From Rhyacichthys aspro (taxonomy: Eukaryota > Chordata > Actinopteri > Gobiiformes > Rhyacichthyidae), in assembly GCA_036850595.1 (NCBI GenBank), contig CM072154.1, forward strand, positions 11,291,330-11,355,329: a stretch of DNA of 64,000 bases, in the 5' to 3' direction. The position numbers were made by a program, and so were the translations under genes. Shown here one piece after another: positions 60,501 to 64,000 of the stretch; position 1 is the stretch's first letter; each line of letters starts with the position of its first letter. The notes beneath the pieces were generated by a model that saw only the letters and a program-made list of their open reading frames with translations, did not search any database and had not been told where the DNA came from.

Positions 60501-63500
60501 AAGCTAGTAATCCAGCCATTCTTTTGTAACACAGATCCACTGGCCAGCGTCTGCTAAGAGAAAGGGAGAATGTCAGATGACAGGAAAGGGAAAACAGGTA
60601 GAATCATGTTACATCCTGTTCTTTCACGAATTTGGACTGTCTCTGGCAAGACAATAATGATGTTTGACTACATTTGTCTTCTTGAAATCAGGGTGAATGT
60701 GCCAACTTTGTGCGCATGATAGAGCCATGGAACCGCACCCATCTCTACACCTGTGGAACGGGAGCGTACCAGCCCATCTGTACATTCATCAACAGGGGCT
60801 GGCGAGCCGAGGTGAACACAAGGACTTTAAACATTCTGCCCACCCCAGGAGAGGGATTTATAGCGAAATTCCCCTCGCAGTATAGCCCTGAAATGCTTTG
60901 TCCTGATAAATATTTCAGGCCGACAAACTGGGACAGTGATTTGTTTATGATTTTCTCCTGCTCCCTTGTGACGTTTTAGCGCTCTATTTTTATGCATACT
61001 CTCGCTGTCTAATCTGCAGGACTACCTGTTTCGACTGGTCCCTGGCTATGTAGATTCAGGGAAGGGAAAATGTTCATATGATCCCAAACAGGAAAACATC
61101 GCTACTCTTATCAGTAAGACATGAATTACTTTGTACCATAAAAAGTCTTTGAACATCAGCTGTACAAGTCATACTTATCTTATTTTCTCTGCAGATGGTA
61201 ACCTATATGCAGGTGTCCATATTGACTTCATGAGTACAGATGCTGCCCTGTTTAGGACGATGGGAGGAAGAACAGCCATCAGAACGGAGCAGTACGACTC
61301 CAGGTGGCTCAACGGTGAGTAAGTGTGGGTGTGTGCAGGTAAAACGCTGCTGATTACAGGCTGCAGTTCCCCTCATTTTATATGACAACCACTTGCCTCA
61401 ATCCTCTCCTTGCTGATGTGTTTTTATCCTCCAGAGCCAGTGTTTGTTCAGATCCAGCAGATACCTGACAGTGCAGAAAGAAATGACGACAAACTGTACA
61501 TCTTTTTTCGCGAGAAGACACTGGATTCGAACGGAGGGGCGAGCCCTAGCGTTTTGGCACGAGTGGGAAGAGTGTGTTTGGTGAGACACATCACACGGCA
61601 CTGAGAAATGATGCATAGTTTACATACATATACTGTGAAACCATGACCTAATTCCTCACTGTATTACCGTCCCTGTAATGATGAAGAATGATGAAGGTGG
61701 ACAGAAGTCCTTGGTAAACCGCTGGACCACATTTCTAAAGGCACGCCTTATCTGTTCAGTGATTGGAGAAGATGGAGTGGAGACACGCTTTGATGAACTA
61801 CGTGAGGACACAATAAAATAAGCGCTGTGTTTAATCAGATAGGTAGTGCGTTAGCCGTAGCATTATTGATTTCTTCTCTCATTCTTCTTTCAGGGGATGT
61901 GTTCATTCAACCCACACAGGATGAACGCAACCCTATGGTGTACGCTCTCTTCACTACAGCAGGGTGAGTGTGGATATAAAAGCGCCTCAGGCTGGTATCT
62001 CATTTTTGAGGCTAATTTATGTTTTAATTGGAGGCTGTCTCTTACCTCACTCTCTTACTTTAATCATCTGCTTTTGTTTAAGTTCTGTGTTCAAGGGCTC
62101 GGCAGTCTGCGTGTACTCGATGTCTGACATCCGTAATGTTTTCAACGGCCCTTTCGCCCACAAACACGGTCACAATTACCAATGGACAGAGTACACCGGC
62201 AAGATCCCCTACCCCCGACCTGGAACAGTATGTTTCACTTACACCTTCAAAACAAGGAAATCCGAAATAATGCAAGCATTTCATATGAATGCACTGTGCC
62301 TCTTTTTTTTTACAGTGCCCTGGAGGAACTTTTACCCCTGGCATCCGCTCCTCTAAGAACTTTTCAGATGAGGCTGTGAATTTCATCAGGGCCCATCCCC
62401 TAATGTTCCACCCAGTGTACCCAATCCACCGCCGCCCCCTGGTGGTGAGAACAGGTGTGGATTACCGTTACACTGCATTAGTGGTGGACCAGGTGGATGC
62501 AGTCGATGGACGTTATGAAGTTCTCTTTCTAGGAACAGGTGAGACAAAAGACTTCAGTTAGAATAGCTTAAAGCTGCCATGTCAAATTCATCCCAGGGTT
62601 GAATTTCTGTTGCTAGGTAACAAGGCAATGAGCACAAATGAAAATGACTGAAAAGACCAAGGATAAATAAATAAAAGATGGCTTTGGAAGACATTGACAT
62701 TGAGACATGAGACTGACATTATAATCACATTTATTTTTTATAATTACTGAGTTTCAAGAAGTATTTTCAAACATTAACTTTGATTATTAGCTTCATAGGC
62801 CCTTGCACAAATTTTCTTTACAACAAATATTTTCATTATTCCTTGCCTATTTCCCTTGTAGATCGGGGCACTGTGCAAAAAGTCATAGTGCTGCCCAAGG
62901 ACCCTACCACGATGGAGGTGCTGACACTAGAGGAAGTGGAAGTATTTAGGGTAAGTTTGTAGAAAAAGTGAGAAGAAAATGCCACTATTACATCAAATCT
63001 AATCCATTTATTTTATCTTTTCAGACCAGAGCTTCAGTCAAAACAATGAAGCTTTCATCTAAAAGAGTAAAAATGTCTTAAAATGTCTTTAAACACACTT
63101 AATGATCTCCTTTTCAGTGTGTTTTCCTAAACTGACTGACATTTGCACCCTATGTCGCTACAGCAACAGCTGTATGTATCGTCCGACGCAGGGCTGACCC
63201 AGGTGTCGCTGCACCGCTGTGGGGTGTATGGAAGGGCTTGCTCTGACTGTTGCCTTGCCCGGGACCCCTACTGTGCCTGGGACGGGGAGAGCTGCTCTGC
63301 CTTTACCCCATCCACAAAGAGGTTGGTGATCTCTCACATGTTCATCTTGCTTTTCCATTCAGGATGTTTCAGTTTTCCCTCAATTATTTGTTGTTTTTGT
63401 CTCAGGAGGAGCAGAAGACAGGATGTTAAACATGGAGATCCATTGAGGCAATGCAGAGGGTTTAATGCTAAAGGTGGGAGCATTGCTGTTTGCAGGCTTG

Positions 63501-64000
63501 AATGCTCAACTTTTAATGATAGTAAAAGCACTTTAAACATGTGCCACTTTGTGTTTTTTTTATAGTGGAGAAGCGACTAAAAGAAACAGTGCAGTTTGGT
63601 GTTGAGGGAAGTAGTACATTCTTGGAGTGTCAGCCACGTTCTCCTCAGGCCACAGTCAAGTGGCTTTTCCAAAGGGAAGGAAAAAGGAAGCTGGTGAGGA
63701 AGAACCGTGACATTTAGGCTGGCCATAATTTACATATTGAAATGGTGTCCTTTCTCTCAAAGTGATTCATTTTTTATTCTTTCAGCTAAACCGTATGGGA
63801 GGTGTATTAAAGACCAATCACGGCATCCTTCTGAAGTCGCTCAACCAATCAGACGCAGGTCTCTACCACTGCCTTGCCACAGAGAACAACTTCAAACACA
63901 CAGTGGCCCGTGTCGCACTCCGCATCCTGGACCGAGATATTGTATTAGCTTTGACTGCTCAAGATGAAGATGATGAACCAAAAACACGCCATGCCAGACC
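57544..64000 (+). CDS. sema3f: Class 3 semaphorin, SEMA3F type (3' end beyond window)
   Basis: Seventeen exons in phase, first 689 residues: 57544-57655, 60273-60433, 60535-60597, 60692-60811, 61020-61113, 61195-61314, 61435-61580, 61687-61801, 61894-61963, 62083-62227, 62316-62538, 62862-62950, 63025-63066, 63166-63321, 63406-63473, 63566-63693, 63786-64000. SEMA3F is a secreted axon- and vessel-repelling cue acting through neuropilin-2 and plexin-A. A signal peptide (LLLLALCVYRGSA) precedes the sema domain: RVRLSFKEL, DYRILHMDQDQGRLYLGS, CANFVRMIEPWNRTHLYTCG, DDKLYIFFRE, ARVGRVCLNDEGG, GPFAHKHG, FLGTDRGTVQKVIVLPKD. A PSI module (CSDCCLARDPYCAWDG), a furin-type basic site (RRSRRQDV) and a C2-type Ig domain (FLECQPRSPQATVKWLF ... 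GLYHC) follow. These match SEMA3F over 3A, 3B or 3G; fish keep two copies and I cannot tell which this is. The basic C-terminal tail lies off the window. Confidence 0.92.
57656..60272 (+). other. sema3f intron after the signal-peptide exon
   Basis: The longest sema3f intron seen, 2.6 kb, phase 1 at both ends. Only chance frames occur. First coding introns of guidance genes commonly carry enhancers; no specific element is claimed. Confidence 0.6.

Overview
The window looks like nuclear DNA of a ray-finned (teleost) fish. Genes are split into many small exons by GT-AG introns, several of only about 80 bases. Dinucleotide and trinucleotide repeats are frequent, and the proteins match vertebrate families with fish-like differences. 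There are no bacterial-style operons, and I saw no recognisable transposon, provirus, tRNA or rRNA gene. Gene names rest on remembered family sequences; no database search was run.

Layout, left to right. (1) 1-7860, minus strand: the first two coding exons of a PDZD4-like gene, separated by a 7.7-kb intron that holds a diverged tandem duplication. (2) 8161-18130: about 10 kb with no confident gene, containing one exon-like lysine-rich piece and two microsatellites. (3) 18292-21396, plus: a four-exon gene joining a THAP DNA-binding domain to C2H2 zinc fingers. (4) 22570-25347, plus: porcn, the Wnt O-acyltransferase, 14 coding exons. (5) 26926-27424, minus: a tiny lysine-rich gene of four exons that I do not recognise. 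(6) 28695-32253, plus: wdr13, a WD-repeat protein. (7) 35731-36933, minus: gpr173 (SREB3), an orphan GPCR. (8) 41110-45941, minus: a PP1 glycogen-targeting subunit with a C-terminal membrane anchor, most likely ppp1r3f. (9) 47237-49758, plus: tspyl2, a NAP/SET-family chromatin protein, head to head with gene 8. (10) 57544-64000, plus: a sema3f-type class 3 semaphorin, cut by the window edge before its basic tail.

The genes do not form one pathway. The block does resemble human Xp11.22-p11.23, where PORCN, WDR13, PPP1R3F, GPR173 and TSPYL2 all lie. This supports the calls and suggests conserved synteny, with pdzd4 (human Xq28) and sema3f (human 3p21) joined at the edges. Exon boundaries were assigned by eye from GT/AG sites and preserved reading phase, so single-codon errors are possible. 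The least certain calls are the small lysine-rich gene, the 57-base intron in ppp1r3f, and all promoter and 5' UTR limits.
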